Shown here: piece after piece, positions 16,380 to 27,900 of the stretch
Numbering within the stretch: the first letter of the stretch is position 1
Layout: the number at the start of each line of letters is the position of its first letter
Source of the DNA: Atlantibacter sp. RC6
GTDB taxonomy: Bacteria; Pseudomonadota; Gammaproteobacteria; Enterobacterales; Enterobacteriaceae
Direction: 5' to 3'
DNA length: 64,000 nt
Assembly (NCBI RefSeq): GCF_014193285.1
Contig: NZ_JACHZE010000002.1
Location: 124,001 to 188,000 of the forward strand
Notes under the pieces: model-generated
Told to the model about the DNA's origin: nothing
Databases searched by the model: none
The model's input: the letters and a program-made list of their open reading frames with translations, nothing else
Made by a program: the position numbers and the translations under genes

Positions 16380-19163
16380 ATGAAAAAAAATCATTTTAGC
16401 CAGCGTGGCGCTATGCTGGTGGCATTGACGACTGCGCACGGGCTGCTCGCGCCTGCTGCGTACGCCGACCTGGGGAATATTATTGACTACCAGTACAACG
16501 GTAACGTCACCATTAATACCACTTACCCTGATTTCACCGTGACGTCGCAAGGCCAGGTGCAACCGCCATTAGGAACAGGGATCACAGTAGGTTCACAAGG
16601 CCACGTCGAGCTATTGACTAATCAGGGCTGGATAACTGGCCTAAATGGCCACGGTATCCAGAATGAAGGGTATATCGGCACCCTGGAAAACACCAATTAC
16701 ATTAACGCGCAAAACAGAAGCACTTCAACGCCTTATAGCGGTTTATATCTCGCCGCCGAGAGCCAGACCGATACGATTATCAACCGGGGTTCTATTACCG
16801 CCAACTACTCATGGAATATGAGCAATCCGGTCGTTGCTCACAGCGCCGCCATTGCGAACAAGGGCAACGTGGGTACGCTGACTAACGCTGAAAACGCGCA
16901 GATCTACGGTATCACTGCGCTGCAAAATAATGGCGTTATCGATCTGGTGCAGAACGACGGCACAATGAGCAGTTATCCTGTTAATATTTATATTGACGGC
17001 GTCAACACCACCCAAATTAATAATGTTACGATTATTAACGATGGGACGATCAACACCTTAAATAACACCGGTACGATCACAAGCCTGAATTACATGGATT
17101 CCCATGAATCAACGGCAATCCTTAACGCGGGTACGATTTCCGCACTGAACAATTACGGCACGATCAGCAGCAGTAATGTTGCCATTGATTCTTCAGGCAT
17201 CATTAATCATCTTCACAACGAAGGCGAAATCACAGGCGATATTTATGTACGTGGTAATGCGCCGCTGAATATCACCGGTGGTAGCGGAACGCAGGGTAAG
17301 TTCTCTGGCGCACAGCAAATGCCGATCTTTGGTATTTTCGCCATGGGCCCGGGCCCGATCATTGAAGAGACTATCGGCACGCTGAGTGCGGGCGGCGACA
17401 TCAACTTTACTTCGGGTTCTGTCCTGCTGAATGACAATGTGATCACCGGCGGCACCGTGTTCAACAACGCGGCGAAAATTCAGATCAACAATCCTGTCGC
17501 TATTACGGGCAACTACCACCAGAAAAGCGATGCCACGCTGATTATCGGCGTAGCGGACAGCGCCATCGCCAACGGCGACAGCCTGGACAGCGGCTATGGC
17601 CGTCTGAACGTGAGCGGATCGGCAGTGGTAGAGGCGGGTTCACGCGTTAACCTGGTGCAAAAAGAGAGCAGCTATGCCTTTGCGCCCGGCCAGCGTTACG
17701 TGGTGATCGATGCGGATACCAGCGGTACCCAGTACAACGCCAGCCAACTGAAATATAAAGTGTCTGGCTATGAAGGCGCGGTATACGGCAAAACGCAGCT
17801 CGACGGCTCCCGCAGCGCGCTGGTCATCAGCCTGACGGATGCGCCGATTGAGCCGGAAGTGCCTGTGATCCCGGAAGTGCCGGTCACGCCGGAAACGCCT
17901 GTGACTCCGGAAGTCCCGGTAACCCCTGAAGTCCCGGTAACCCCTGAAACCCCGGTGATCCCTGAAGCCCCGGTCACGCCAGTTGAACCGGAAACCCCGG
18001 CACAACCTGAGCCGACCGCGCCGCAGCCGGGCTTTGCCACCACCCGCAACGCGACCTCCGCGCTGAGCGGCTTAACCAGCTACTCCGGGATTTCTCCGCA
18101 ACTGCTGGAGCTGTACAACGCCTCGCTGGCGATTGATAACACCAAAGAAGCGAACCGCGTTGGCGAGCGCCTGTCTCCGGGCCAGAGCATCAGCGCGGGC
18201 CAGGCGACCCAAACCGCCACGGCTTCGGCCTACTCGGTGATCGGCAACCATATGGATAACCTGCGCAACCCGCAAACCGCGGGCATGAGCGGCGTTTCGA
18301 CCGGTGATGCCTACAACGACTGGCTGATGTGGGCGCAGCCGTTCGGCGGCTATGCGCGCCGCGACAGCACTGACCAGATTAGCGGCTACAGCGCGAAATT
18401 CGGCGGCCTGCTGATCGGTGCCGACCGTGCGCTGAATGACGCATGGCGTCTGGGCGCAGCGGTGAACTACAGCAACACCTCGGTTCACGGCAAAGATAAC
18501 CTGAACGGCAACACCTCAACGGCAGACAACTACGGCCTGATCGGCTACGCCAGCTACACCGGCGAACCCTGGTTCATGAACCTGTCCGCAGGCGTTAACC
18601 GTCAGAACTATGACACCTCGCGCCACGTCGATTTCACCGGCTTCTCCGGCCATGCGCGCGGTAAGTTCAACGGCCAGTCTGTGACGGTACAGAGCGAATT
18701 CGGTTATCCGTTCGCGCTAGGCGCCGACGTGACCCTGACCCCGCTGGCAAGCCTCTCTTATAGCTATCAGCATATCGACGGCTATTCGGAAACCGGCGGT
18801 AACGGTATGGCGCTGGACGTGGACGCGTCTCACAACCAGTCCGTGGTGAGCGATATCGGCGCGCGTCTGGACAAGACGTTTGAAACCCGTCTGGGCAACC
18901 TGACGCCGTTTGTTCAACTCTCCTGGATCCACCAGTACGATAACAAGCAGATGAGCAACACCGCGACCTACGCCGCAGACAGCATCGGTGAAACTACCTT
19001 TATTACCAAAGGCGCGGCGCCGGTTGAAGATATGGCGGGCGTGGCTATCGGTAGCACACTGTATGATGTTAACTCGCTGAGCCTGGATGCCCGTTACGAT
19101 CTGCAAGCGGGCGAAGATTATCAGGCGCACAACTTTAGCCTGCGTTTACGCAAAACCTTCTAA
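16380..19163 (+). CDS. Autotransporter with beta-helix passenger and Pro/Glu-Val linker
   Basis: This 927-residue protein has a signal peptide of about 30 residues (ending AAYA), then a low-complexity passenger rich in repeated GTI/NNG/LNN-type turns (about 60-480), as expected of a right-handed beta-helix. A linker follows at about 485-550 with degenerate repeats of the type [16 protein letters not shown]. The C-terminal autotransporter barrel (about 640-927) ends in LRLRKTF with the terminal Phe required for outer-membrane assembly. No protease motif is visible in the passenger, so an adhesin or aggregation role is more likely than an enzymatic one. It is preceded by an AT-rich promoter region. 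Confidence 0.9.
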   Translation: MKKNHFSQRGAMLVALTTAHGLLAPAAYADLGNIIDYQYNGNVTINTTYPDFTVTSQGQVQPPLGTGITVGSQGHVELLTNQGWITGLNGHGIQNEGYIGTLENTNYINAQNRSTSTPYSGLYLAAESQTDTIINRGSITANYSWNMSNPVVAHSAAIANKGNVGTLTNAENAQIYGITALQNNGVIDLVQNDGTMSSYPVNIYIDGVNTTQINNVTIINDGTINTLNNTGTITSLNYMDSHESTAILNAGTISALNNYGTISSSNVAIDSSGIINHLHNEGEITGDIYVRGNAPLNITGGSGTQGKFSGAQQMPIFGIFAMGPGPIIEETIGTLSAGGDINFTSGSVLLNDNVITGGTVFNNAAKIQINNPVAITGNYHQKSDATLIIGVADSAIANGDSLDSGYGRLNVSGSAVVEAGSRVNLVQKESSYAFAPGQRYVVIDADTSGTQYNASQLKYKVSGYEGAVYGKTQLDGSRSALVISLTDAPIEPEVPVIPEVPVTPETPVTPEVPVTPEVPVTPETPVIPEAPVTPVEPETPAQPEPTAPQPGFATTRNATSALSGLTSYSGISPQLLELYNASLAIDNTKEANRVGERLSPGQSISAGQATQTATASAYSVIGNHMDNLRNPQTAGMSGVSTGDAYNDWLMWAQPFGGYARRDSTDQISGYSAKFGGLLIGADRALNDAWRLGAAVNYSNTSVHGKDNLNGNTSTADNYGLIGYASYTGEPWFMNLSAGVNRQNYDTSRHVDFTGFSGHARGKFNGQSVTVQSEFGYPFALGADVTLTPLASLSYSYQHIDGYSETGGNGMALDVDASHNQSVVSDIGARLDKTFETRLGNLTPFVQLSWIHQYDNKQMSNTATYAADSIGETTFITKGAAPVEDMAGVAIGSTLYDVNSLSLDARYDLQAGEDYQAHNFSLRLRKTF
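17850..18012 (+). repeat. Short tandem repeats coding the Pro-rich autotransporter linker
   Basis: About a dozen imperfect repeats encode Pro-Glu-(Val/Thr/Ala)-Pro-Val units, several spaced 15 or 18 bases apart. Such tracts tend to vary in copy number between strains and set the reach of the passenger from the cell surface. Confidence 0.7.
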
Positions 19164-19197
19164 GTCAGACCCGGCGGTGGGCCACAGGCCCGCCGCC

Positions 19198-19746
19198 TTA
19201 TCCCTTAATCTTCACGCCAATCCCCGATACCACCAGCCACACCTGTTCCGCCTGCTCCGCCAGCCGTTGATTAACGCGCCCGGCAATGTCGCGAAAATGG
19301 CGCGCTAAACGGTTTTCCGGCACGATGCCCATCCCCACTTCGTTGGTCACTAACACCACCGGAGACGGACAGGCCGCGCAGGCCGCCAGCAGTTGCGTGA
19401 TATGCGCGTCAATATGCGCTTCAATCGCCACGTAATCCCAGCTTTCTTCCGGCGTATCGCCCACAAAATCAAACAGCAGATTGCTGATAAGCGTGGTAAT
19501 GCACTCCAGCAAAATGGCTTCCTGCGGATCGTTGTCTGGCGTGATGACGGCGGGCAAATCGCGCCACGCCTCGACGGTACGCCAGTGCGCGGGGCGGCTG
19601 AGCTGGTGATGCCTGATTCGCTCGGCCATCTCATCATCAAAAATCATCGAGGTGGCGATATACAGCACGCGCTGCGCCATGCCCTGCACGAGCCGCTCGC
19701 CGTGACGGCTTTTTCCGCTGCGCGCGCCGCCGGTAATCAGGATCAT
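19198..19746 (-). CDS. cobU: Adenosylcobinamide kinase / guanylyltransferase
   Basis: This 182-residue protein starts [17 protein letters not shown], the P-loop of CobU, followed by the [19 protein letters not shown] type of segment that includes the guanylylated histidine region. CobU phosphorylates adenosylcobinamide and attaches GMP on the way to cobalamin. Its start codon overlaps the cobQ stop (TGATG), so the two are translationally coupled. The other nucleotide-loop genes (cobS, cobT, cobC) are not in this window. Confidence 0.93.
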   Translation of the reverse strand: MILITGGARSGKSRHGERLVQGMAQRVLYIATSMIFDDEMAERIRHHQLSRPAHWRTVEAWRDLPAVITPDNDPQEAILLECITTLISNLLFDFVGDTPEESWDYVAIEAHIDAHITQLLAACAACPSPVVLVTNEVGMGIVPENRLARHFRDIAGRVNQRLAEQAEQVWLVVSGIGVKIKG

Positions 19747-21257
19747 CAGCAGGGCTCCCTGTGTTCGCGCATAATCTGGTAAATGCGTTCGATATCAATG
19801 TGTTCACGCATCTGCTGCGCCAGCAGATCGAACTGCTGCGCTTTGTGGGCCGCGTAATCCAGCACCTCGCCGTCCCACGGTTCGAGGCCTTTACGCTGGC
19901 GCAGAGTGTCCAGCAGCGCGCGGGTAAAGCCGCCGTTATCAAACAGCCCGTGCAGATAACACCCCGCCGCCTGCCCGTCCGGGCTGATCGCGCCGTCAAC
20001 GCGGTCGCTGAAGGTTAACATTGGCTGAACGCCCGCGCCGCGCGTGGTTTCGCCCATATGGATTTCATAACCGATGACCGGTTGTTGGCCGCAACGCTGC
20101 AACACGCCGCTGAAGTTTTCCGCCGTCACGCCCGTAACCCGGGTGGTGACTTTTTCCCCGGCGAAGCGTGTGGTGACGTCCAGTAATCCCAACCCTGGCC
20201 GCTCGCCAAGCCCGGATTCCACCTCATCAATAATTGTTGCGCCAAGCATCTGGTAGCCGCCGCAAATGCCCATCACCGGCGTTCCCGCCTGATGCCGCGC
20301 CAGCAGCGCCTCCGCCAGCCCGCTTTCCCGCAGCCACTGCAAATCGCCGAGGGTGTTTTTACTGCCGGGTAGCAGCAGCAGATCGGCATCATTCAGTTGA
20401 TGGGGAGCCGTGACGTAACGCACCCGCACGTCGGGCTGCGCCGCCAGCGGATTGAAATCGGTGAAGTTAGATATATGCGGTAGCTGGATCACGGCGATCT
20501 CCAGCGGGCGCTCTGAGATATCACGATATTTTCCGCGCTGGAGCGCCACGCCATCCTCATCCTCGAGGCTAACGTCCAGCCACGGCATCACGCCAAGCAC
20601 CGGCACGCCGGTCAGGGCTTCGATTTGCTCCAGCCCGGAGGTCAGCAGCGCCACGTCGCCGCGAAACTTATTGATGATGACGCCCTTTACCCGCCAGCGC
20701 TCATGCTCCTGAAGCAGCGCTAACGTCCCGTAAATGGCGGCGAACACCCCGCCCCGGTCGATATCCGCCACCAAAATCACCGGACATTGCGCCAGTTCCG
20801 CCATGCCCATATTGACGATATCCCGGTCGCGCAGGTTGATTTCCGCCGGGCTGCCGGCCCCTTCCAGTACCATCACGTCATACTCTGCGGCCAGGCTCTG
20901 GTAGACCTCGCGCACCGTTTCGCGCAGTTTTGGTTTGTAATCGTGATAGCTCACCGCGTCCATGTCGCTGGCGACTTTGCCCATTAAGACGATTTGCGCT
21001 TTGCGATCGCTGGTGGGCTTGAGCAGGATCGGGTTCATGCGCACATCCGGCGCAATGCCCGCCGCTTCAGCCTGGAACACCTGGGCGCGCCCCATCTCTT
21101 TGCCATCGGGCGTGATACCGGAGTTCAGCGCCATATTCTGCGATTTAAACGGCGCAGTGCGGTAACCATCCTGGAAAAAGATGCGGCATAGCCCGGCCAC
21201 CAGCGTGCTTTTACCCACATCCGAGGCGGTACCCTGCAACATGATCGACAGGCTCAT
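19746..21257 (-). CDS. cobQ: Cobyric acid synthase (glutamine-hydrolysing)
   Basis: This 503-residue protein begins [18 protein letters not shown] with the BioD-like ATP-binding domain (about 1-230). A class I glutamine amidotransferase domain follows, with the nucleophile in [10 protein letters not shown] near residue 330. CobQ amidates four carboxylates of adenosylcobyrinic acid a,c-diamide. A longer frame opens at 21284, but GGAGAGGGC directly before ATG 21257 fixes the start. It is paired with cobU. Confidence 0.93.
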   Translation of the reverse strand: MSLSIMLQGTASDVGKSTLVAGLCRIFFQDGYRTAPFKSQNMALNSGITPDGKEMGRAQVFQAEAAGIAPDVRMNPILLKPTSDRKAQIVLMGKVASDMDAVSYHDYKPKLRETVREVYQSLAAEYDVMVLEGAGSPAEINLRDRDIVNMGMAELAQCPVILVADIDRGGVFAAIYGTLALLQEHERWRVKGVIINKFRGDVALLTSGLEQIEALTGVPVLGVMPWLDVSLEDEDGVALQRGKYRDISERPLEIAVIQLPHISNFTDFNPLAAQPDVRVRYVTAPHQLNDADLLLLPGSKNTLGDLQWLRESGLAEALLARHQAGTPVMGICGGYQMLGATIIDEVESGLGERPGLGLLDVTTRFAGEKVTTRVTGVTAENFSGVLQRCGQQPVIGYEIHMGETTRGAGVQPMLTFSDRVDGAISPDGQAAGCYLHGLFDNGGFTRALLDTLRQRKGLEPWDGEVLDYAAHKAQQFDLLAQQMREHIDIERIYQIMREHREPC

Positions 21258-21368
21258 GCCCTCTCCTGATTGTACTTGTCTCAAATCAATGACCCTCAGA
21301 TTATCACTGGCGTGAATGGCAATCTTTACTTTATAAATCTGGTTTATTTCCTAAAAGGACTCAGGGCC

Positions 21369-22682
21369 GTGCGCTACGCAACAATACCGTTTAATCACAA
21401 TCAGGTGGGCTGGCCGGAAGGCGAACAGCATGTCGACCCGCACCCTACGTTACGCAGTGATATGACCGCCGACTGGGTCGTCATCGGCGCCGGGTTTGCC
21501 GGGGTGGCATTTGCCCGCCGCCTCGCGGAAATTAACCCTGGCCTGAAGATTGTTATCCTCGATGCCTACAGCGCGCGGGAAAGTTCCTCGGCGCGCAATT
21601 CCGGTTTCGTGATCGGCCTGCCGCATAATATCGGCAGCTCCACCGCCGAACTCAAAAAAGCCCATGCTTACCGCAATCTGTTGCAGGAGGGCATTCGTCA
21701 GTTAGAAAGCCTGATTGACCAACACGGGATTGCCTGCGACTGGGAAAATGCCGGGAAATACCATTGCCAGGTCGAGCGCGGCAACCATCGTATTTTAAAT
21801 GAATACGCCAGCCATCTCGATGTCATGCGCGAGCCGTATCAAACCTTAGAAAGCGACGCGCTGTATGAAAAACTCGGCACCCGGTTTTACAGCAAAGGCA
21901 TTTATACCCCGAGCTGTGTGCTGGTGAACCCGGCGCAGTTGATTTCCGGGCTGACGCACTGCCTGCCGGAAAATGTGCAGAGTTTTGATAATACCCCGGT
22001 GCTGGGGATCCGCTACGGCAGCGGAGCGGAAGTCGTGACCCCTTATGGCGTCATCAAAACCCCGAAAGTGATGCTGGCGACCAACGCGCTTTCCTCCGCC
22101 CTACTACCCGGTATGACGCGCCAGGCGTCGATGGCGACCTTCGCCAGTATTAGCGAGCCGTTAACCGACCAACAGCTGGCGACGCTGCCGCCGATGCAGA
22201 GCTGGGGGCTGACGCCGGTTAACGCCATTGCAGGGGCGACGTTCCGCTTTACCGCCGATCGCCGTTTCCTGATCCGCCAGCACGTGACGCCAGCATTAAA
22301 AGGCCAGGTCAGCGTGGAGCAAACCTGGCATGCCGCGCAGTTGCACCGCCGCTTGTTCAATAAAGTCTACCCGACGCTGCGCGAAGTGAATCTGGAGCAT
22401 ACCTGGTCCGGCACCATCAGCGTGACGCGCAACGGTGCGCCGGTATGGGGGGCATTGAATGAGGTGCTCTGTACCGCGGGCGGCTGCAACGGCGCGGGCG
22501 TCTCGAAGCAGACCGTCGCGGGCAGCCTGCTGGCGGATGTGATGCTCAAACAGGACAACCCGCTGATTGCCGATATGCAATCGCTGGGCGAGGCCAATTT
22601 CCTGCCGCCGTCGCCGATTCTGGATATTGGGATTGCCGGCTCGCTGCTGAAAGAGCGCTGGCTGGGGCGGAAAGAAGCCTAA
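21369..22682 (+). CDS. FAD-dependent oxidoreductase (DAO/PuuB-like)
   Basis: This 437-residue protein has an N-terminal FAD-binding GxGxxG motif in VVIGAGFAGVAFARRLAE, the region SSARNSGFVIGLPHN, and a late AGGCNGAGVSKQTVAG block, the pattern of amine/amino-acid oxidases such as gamma-glutamylputrescine oxidase. The frame extends upstream to 21270, but GTG 21369 with AAGGA nine bases before it is the likely start. No other puu genes are adjacent, so the substrate (a secondary amine or amino acid) is undefined. It overlaps the opposing hydrolase gene by four bases at its end. Confidence 0.82.
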   Translation: MRYATIPFNHNQVGWPEGEQHVDPHPTLRSDMTADWVVIGAGFAGVAFARRLAEINPGLKIVILDAYSARESSSARNSGFVIGLPHNIGSSTAELKKAHAYRNLLQEGIRQLESLIDQHGIACDWENAGKYHCQVERGNHRILNEYASHLDVMREPYQTLESDALYEKLGTRFYSKGIYTPSCVLVNPAQLISGLTHCLPENVQSFDNTPVLGIRYGSGAEVVTPYGVIKTPKVMLATNALSSALLPGMTRQASMATFASISEPLTDQQLATLPPMQSWGLTPVNAIAGATFRFTADRRFLIRQHVTPALKGQVSVEQTWHAAQLHRRLFNKVYPTLREVNLEHTWSGTISVTRNGAPVWGALNEVLCTAGGCNGAGVSKQTVAGSLLADVMLKQDNPLIADMQSLGEANFLPPSPILDIGIAGSLLKERWLGRKEA

Positions 22683-23884
22683 TTTTTCGCGAAACGGTTG
22701 CCGGGGAGCTGGCGATCGTTTTTCGCCATATCCAGCAACAGCGTCATGCCGATATAGTTGCTCCAGTTAAAGGCGTTTTGTAACACCACCACCGCATTGC
22801 CTTTTTCTTTATCGAAGCCGATAAAACTGGAGTAACCGCCGATATAGCCCACCTGCCAGGTAATTTTTTCCCCGCCGCGGTAGTCGGTGACCCAGGCGAT
22901 GCCCTGTGACTGATTGGATTGTTGATAGATGATATTGCCGACTTCAGCGAATACCGTATCCAGTTCGCGGCTGCCGGTTTTCGATACGTGATAGCGGGCA
23001 TAGGCGATCAAATCTTCGGCGTTGCTGTATAAGCTGGCCGCCGCCACCATATTATTATCAAAATGCCAGTCCGGGGTTAGCTGACCGCGCGGAATAAATT
23101 TCGGCTGATCTCCGGCGTGGCCCAGCGCGCGCTGCGCATAGCCTTTTAAGTGTTGCGGCGTAAAGCTGGTGCTGGCCATATTTAATGGCTGGAAAATATA
23201 ACGCGACGCCAGCGTCTGAATATCTTCGCCGGTTTTATATTTCAGGATATAGCCGATCAACGCATAGCCGAGATTGGAATATTCCGGCGCTTTGCTTTGC
23301 GGTGCCTGCCAGTTAGCTAAATAATCCAGCACGTTATCGCTATCCAGCTCGCCATAAAAGTTTTCGCCGCTGCCTAAATAATCGATGAATTTTTTCAGCA
23401 TCGGCAGATCCATATTCTGGCGTGGCAGCCCGGAAGTATGGGTCACCAGCGCCAGCAAGGTGATGTTGCGCGCATCTGCGCTGAGCGGCGTGCCCGGCGG
23501 CAACAGGTCCGTGAGTTTGTCGTCCCAACTGAGCCGCCCTTCATTCACCAGGCAGGTCACCACTTCCGCCGTCACCCCTTTACTGAGCGAGCCGAGGGCA
23601 AACAGGGTATCTGGCCTGACCGGGTAACGATGGGTGGCATCGGTCACACCCCAGCTGTAATACTGCGGCTCGCCGTGGTTATGGATCACCGCGACCGTCA
23701 TTCCGGAAACCGCCTTCTGCGCCATATAGTGGCGTACCACGCTGTCCACGTCGCCTTCCAGCGATTCATGAGTAAGCAGTTCCTGGGTGCCTGCCGGGGA
23801 GGACATTTGCGAGAGCGTACCGCAGCCGCTGAGTAACGGGATGATGAGCAGAAGCCAGCGAAATCGTTTAGTAATGTTCTGCAT
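22679..23884 (-). CDS. Serine beta-lactamase-fold lipoprotein hydrolase (penicillin-binding-protein-like)
   Basis: This 401-residue protein has a lipoprotein signal ending PLLSGC (Cys21). The class C beta-lactamase/esterase fold is marked by SLSK (Ser-x-x-Lys) near residue 98, HTSG near 148 and Tyr-Ser-Asn near 200. The third motif (KTG or HxG) is replaced by a VGYIGGYSS segment. Such proteins include AmpH-like peptidases, esterases and D-aminopeptidases; the substrate is unknown. It converges with the oxidoreductase gene and stands alone. Confidence 0.82.
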   Translation of the reverse strand: MQNITKRFRWLLLIIPLLSGCGTLSQMSSPAGTQELLTHESLEGDVDSVVRHYMAQKAVSGMTVAVIHNHGEPQYYSWGVTDATHRYPVRPDTLFALGSLSKGVTAEVVTCLVNEGRLSWDDKLTDLLPPGTPLSADARNITLLALVTHTSGLPRQNMDLPMLKKFIDYLGSGENFYGELDSDNVLDYLANWQAPQSKAPEYSNLGYALIGYILKYKTGEDIQTLASRYIFQPLNMASTSFTPQHLKGYAQRALGHAGDQPKFIPRGQLTPDWHFDNNMVAAASLYSNAEDLIAYARYHVSKTGSRELDTVFAEVGNIIYQQSNQSQGIAWVTDYRGGEKITWQVGYIGGYSSFIGFDKEKGNAVVVLQNAFNWSNYIGMTLLLDMAKNDRQLPGNRFAKN

Positions 23885-24024
23885 ACCCGTTTTTATGTGT
23901 CGTGGTCATTTATAAGCGCGGAAAATGTATCACACTCCCGGCGTTTAAGCGCACGGCTTGCTACACATTGGCCGCCAGCTCGGCTATCTTCGCTAAACAT
24001 TTCAGAGTAAAGGCGGAGAAAACG

Positions 24025-24876
24025 ATGTCCGAGCAATCCTGGCAACCCCCAAAAGTCTGGACCTGGCAAAAACAAGGCGGTACCTGGGGCAGCATCAATC
24101 GCCCCATCGCCGGCCCGACCCACGAACGAACCCTTCCGGTTGGTAAACATCCGCTCCAGCTCTACTCGCTGGGCACGCCCAATGGCCAGAAGGTCACTAT
24201 CCTGCTGGAAGAACTGCTGGCGCTGGGCGAAAGCGGGGCGGAGTATGACGCCCACCTGATCCGCATTGGCGAAGGCGACCAGTTCTCCAGCGGCTTCGTG
24301 GACGTCAACCCGAACTCGAAAATCCCTGCGCTGATGGACCACAGCGTTAACCCGCCGCTGCGCGTGTTTGAGTCCGGCGCGATCCTGCTCTATCTGGCGG
24401 AGAAATTCGGCCACTTCCTGCCGAAAGATCATGCCGGACGCACCGAAACCCTGAACTGGCTGTTCTGGCTGCAAGGCTCTGCGCCCTATCTCGGCGGCGG
24501 CTTTGGGCACTTTTATCACTACGCTCCGGAGAAAATCGAATACGCCATCAACCGTTTCGCCATGGAAACCAAGCGCCAGTTGGATGTGCTGGATCGCCAG
24601 TTGGCTGACCATCGCTATATCGCGGGTGATGAATACACCATTGCCGATATCGCCATCTGGCCGTGGTACGGTGCGCTGGGCCTGGGCGGGATGTACGATG
24701 CGGCGGAGTTCCTTGATGTGGCGTCGTATAAAAACTTCCAGCGCTGGGTGCAGGAAGTGAATGCCCGCCCGGCGGTACAACGTGGCCGCAAGGTCAACCG
24801 TACCTGGGGCGATGCCTCGGAACAGCTCCACGAACGTCACGATGCGGCAGATTTTGACGCGCTGCAAGGCAAGTAA
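24025..24876 (+). CDS. yghU: Glutathione S-transferase family protein, disulfide-bond reductase type
   Basis: This 283-residue protein matches YghU: PPKVWTWQKQGGTWGSINRP at the start, then the thioredoxin-like GST domain (GQKVTILLEELLALGE, NPNSKIPAL, FESGAILLYLAEKFG) and the helical domain ending in a conserved extension. YghU binds two glutathione molecules and reduces disulfide bonds of small molecules in E. coli. ATG 24025 is chosen because the family begins here and AGGCGGAGAAAACG precedes it, although the frame is open from 23902. Confidence 0.95.
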   Translation: MSEQSWQPPKVWTWQKQGGTWGSINRPIAGPTHERTLPVGKHPLQLYSLGTPNGQKVTILLEELLALGESGAEYDAHLIRIGEGDQFSSGFVDVNPNSKIPALMDHSVNPPLRVFESGAILLYLAEKFGHFLPKDHAGRTETLNWLFWLQGSAPYLGGGFGHFYHYAPEKIEYAINRFAMETKRQLDVLDRQLADHRYIAGDEYTIADIAIWPWYGALGLGGMYDAAEFLDVASYKNFQRWVQEVNARPAVQRGRKVNRTWGDASEQLHERHDAADFDALQGK

Positions 24877-24877
24877 A

Positions 24878-24904
24878 AAAACGCCTGCCTCCGGCAGGCG
24901 CTTT
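24878..24904. terminator. Bidirectional terminator between yghU and the autotransporter
   Basis: The stem CGCCTGCC/GGCAGGCG with a short TCC loop is flanked by an A-run on the yghU side and CTTT on the other. It lies between two convergent genes. Confidence 0.8.
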
Positions 24905-24921
24905 ACTCACAGCACAGACCA

Positions 24922-27900
24922 TCAGAAGCGCCAGGTCGCCGACAGGTTTCCGGCTACCGAGTCATAGCCGGTACGGAAAAGGTCGCTGTTCACGCTGGCC
25001 CCGATCTCGACGTCTTTGTTAATCGCATAGCTCATGCCCGCCTGAACGCCCATGCCATCACGCCCGACCACCTGGTTTTTACTGGTGAAGCCAACGCCGC
25101 GATAGCCCGCGAAGCTGGCATCCTGCACCAGATCGGTATCCAGCAGTTCATGATCCCAGGTGAGTTGCAGGTTGGCTTTCACCGCGCTTCCCGCCGCCAG
25201 CGGCTTATCCCAGTTCGCCCCTACCCCGATACGCGATTGCAGCGAATGGAAGGTTTGTGAATCCAGATGGATCCGGGTGCCTTCGCTGCCGCTTTCGGTG
25301 ACATCTTCACGGGACAGCACGGTGTAATTCAGCGCCGCCAGCGGCCCGGCTGACAGCGTGTCGCTCAGCGCCCAGTTGTAGCCGCCGCCGGCCGCCAGCG
25401 AACCGCTATAACCGGTCCAGTCGGCATGGTTACGTGACGAGTAACCGAGGAAGCTCACACTGCGATCCATTTTCCCGTCTTCTACCCCAACGCGGCCATT
25501 ACCAAACAGCCAGACGCCTGCCTGCGGATCGACGGCATAGCGCGCCTGCATCCCCACATCGAACGCCGTGGTTTTGCCGGTGCCGTTTTCAGGCGCTTTC
25601 ACTTTTACCGTCTGGCCGCTCACCGCGCCGTGGAAACCCACAATCCAGTTAGGTGCCGCCGTGCTCTGTTTTTCCGCGCCGAACAGAATGCCGTAGCTGG
25701 TGGCGTCATAGCCGACATGGTTATCCTGACGGTTCTGCCACGCGCCGCCACCGAACGGTACGGCGAAGCTGCGCCATTCCTCTTCCGCCAGTTGAGCGGG
25801 CGCAGTAGCGAACTGACGCGCGCCGATCAGATCGGCAATCTGCTGCTCGCGCTTCAGCGAGCTGGCAAACATGGCGCTGTATCCCGCCGGAGAAAGCTGG
25901 CTCAGCGCCCGGGCGATATCGCTGCCGTCTTGTGATGAGAAGTCGAGTGCCGTGAACATCGGCTGCATATCGCTACCGGCGCGGGGGACGATTTGCCCCA
26001 GCGCTTCCCCGACGCGGCGCGCGTTATCATCTTGTCCATACTGGCTATAAGCGTTGGCCGCACGGCGGATCGCCAACTGGTAAACGCCCTCGCCCTGCGG
26101 TGTCGCTTCCAGCGCCAGGGTTGGCGAGAACAGCAGGCTATTCACCTCGCTGAAGTCTCCGCTGTAAGTGGCGGATTGCAGCAGTTGCGTTGAACTGAGC
26201 TGCCAGTCGGCGGCATACCAGTCCGGCTGCGGCGCCAGGGTCAGTTGCCCATCCAGTGCGGCATTGCCGTTAACGATCAGGGTATCGTGATTGCCTGCGC
26301 CGTCCACTTCCATCAACAGTTGCCCGGTCGGCCCCTGCTGGAAATCGCCGTTGATGACGATTTGCCCAATGGAGTTGCCCGGCGAGACGATGCCGTCGTT
26401 ATTAAAGACTCCATCAGCATTCAGGGTGTACTGGCCGTTACCGGCTAAGGTCGCGTCTTCAAACACGTCCACGCTGTAGACGCTGTAGTTGCCGTTGAGC
26501 GATGTGACCCCACCCGCCGCGTTTAACGCCAGGTTGTTGATGCCCGAGATGTCATCATCGTAACGCATCCGGAAATCGTCATCGGCCTGGTCGGTGGCGC
26601 GGCCCTGATCGTCAGCCAGCAGGCCGAACGAGAGCTGCGTCAGGCGCTGATCGCCGTCATCGTCTTGCTGGTCGTATTCAGAGAGGATATCGCCCTGAAG
26701 CTGCGCGCCGCTCATCACGTTGATATTGTTAACCAGCGCGTTTGAAGAGATATAAATCGCCGCCAGATTACCGGCGAGGCGACCGGTAATATCGACGTTG
26801 TCCACCAGCGCGCCGTCGAGCTCCGGCAGCAGCTCGTCATCTTCTCCGCCGACGGTGCGAATATAGGAACCGCGATAATCATAGTTATTACCGAGCAGGT
26901 TATTGCCAAAATCAAACCGCGCGGCAACGCCGTCCTGGCCTAATGCCTGAATATCGCCCCGTTGAACGAAGTTGTGGTCTTTACCGTAGGTGAACATTAC
27001 GCCCTGGCCGTTCAGGCCATCCGCGTAAATGCGCGTACCAGGCAGCACAGTGAAGGTATTCCCCTCTCCATCAATACGTACGCCCGCACCGCCTGGGCCC
27101 GCCGTCAGCAGATCCGCCGCCTGGGCGATCTGGTTATTGCTGCCGTAGACATGCAGGCCGATCCCCAGCATGGCAGTGTTATAGGCACCTGCAATGTAAC
27201 CCGTGCCTTCGGCATTTCGCAGCGAGTAGCCGTTGTGATTAACCAGCGTCTGCCCATCGCCGTACACCGAGAAGCCGAAGAAATTGCGGCGGTCGATCTG
27301 GTAACCCATGTCCTGAAGCATCGCCAGTTCCGCTTCCATAAAGGTGGTGTAGTTGCGGTAGTTCTGGTGGCTCATCAGGCTATTTTTGAGTTCCGAATGG
27401 CTCATATAGTCTTCGTCTACATCGCCATAATCATCCAGGATTTTAACCGGCAGGCCGCGCATGGCCCCTGCCAGCACTTCATTAACGTGATCCCCGGTGA
27501 AGTAGGCGCGATCGAGACGAACATCAAAGCCGTTAGGGTCATACTCATTGTCACATCCGGTACAGAGAATAACCTGGCCGCGCTGCGCCGGATTGCCGTT
27601 ATCATCGCGCAAATGCTCTGTCCAGGTGCCAAACGTGTCTGCATAATACGGCTTATAAACCGGTTCAATATCATCATCGTCGGTATCGCCCGTGCCCTCC
27701 TCGACAGTCTGATTCATGATGCCGAGACCATGCGCCAGTTCATGGAGCGCGATACTGGTGAGATCCGCACGGGAGGATCGCGGTAACTGGGAGGGAACAT
27801 ACGTCAGCTCGTCAAAAGACATCTTGCCCATAACAAACTGAGCATGCGAGCCATAAACTAATTCACCGGTCTCGCTGCCGGTTAACAAAGCCTGAAGTTT

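Noticed and set aside
23893..24867. Minus-strand 324-codon frame opposite yghU
   Set aside because: Antisense shadow caused by GC-biased codon use in yghU.
26962..27786. Plus-strand 274-codon frame inside the metalloprotease autotransporter
   Set aside because: It is the antisense shadow of a long gene with clear domains; its product shows no motif.
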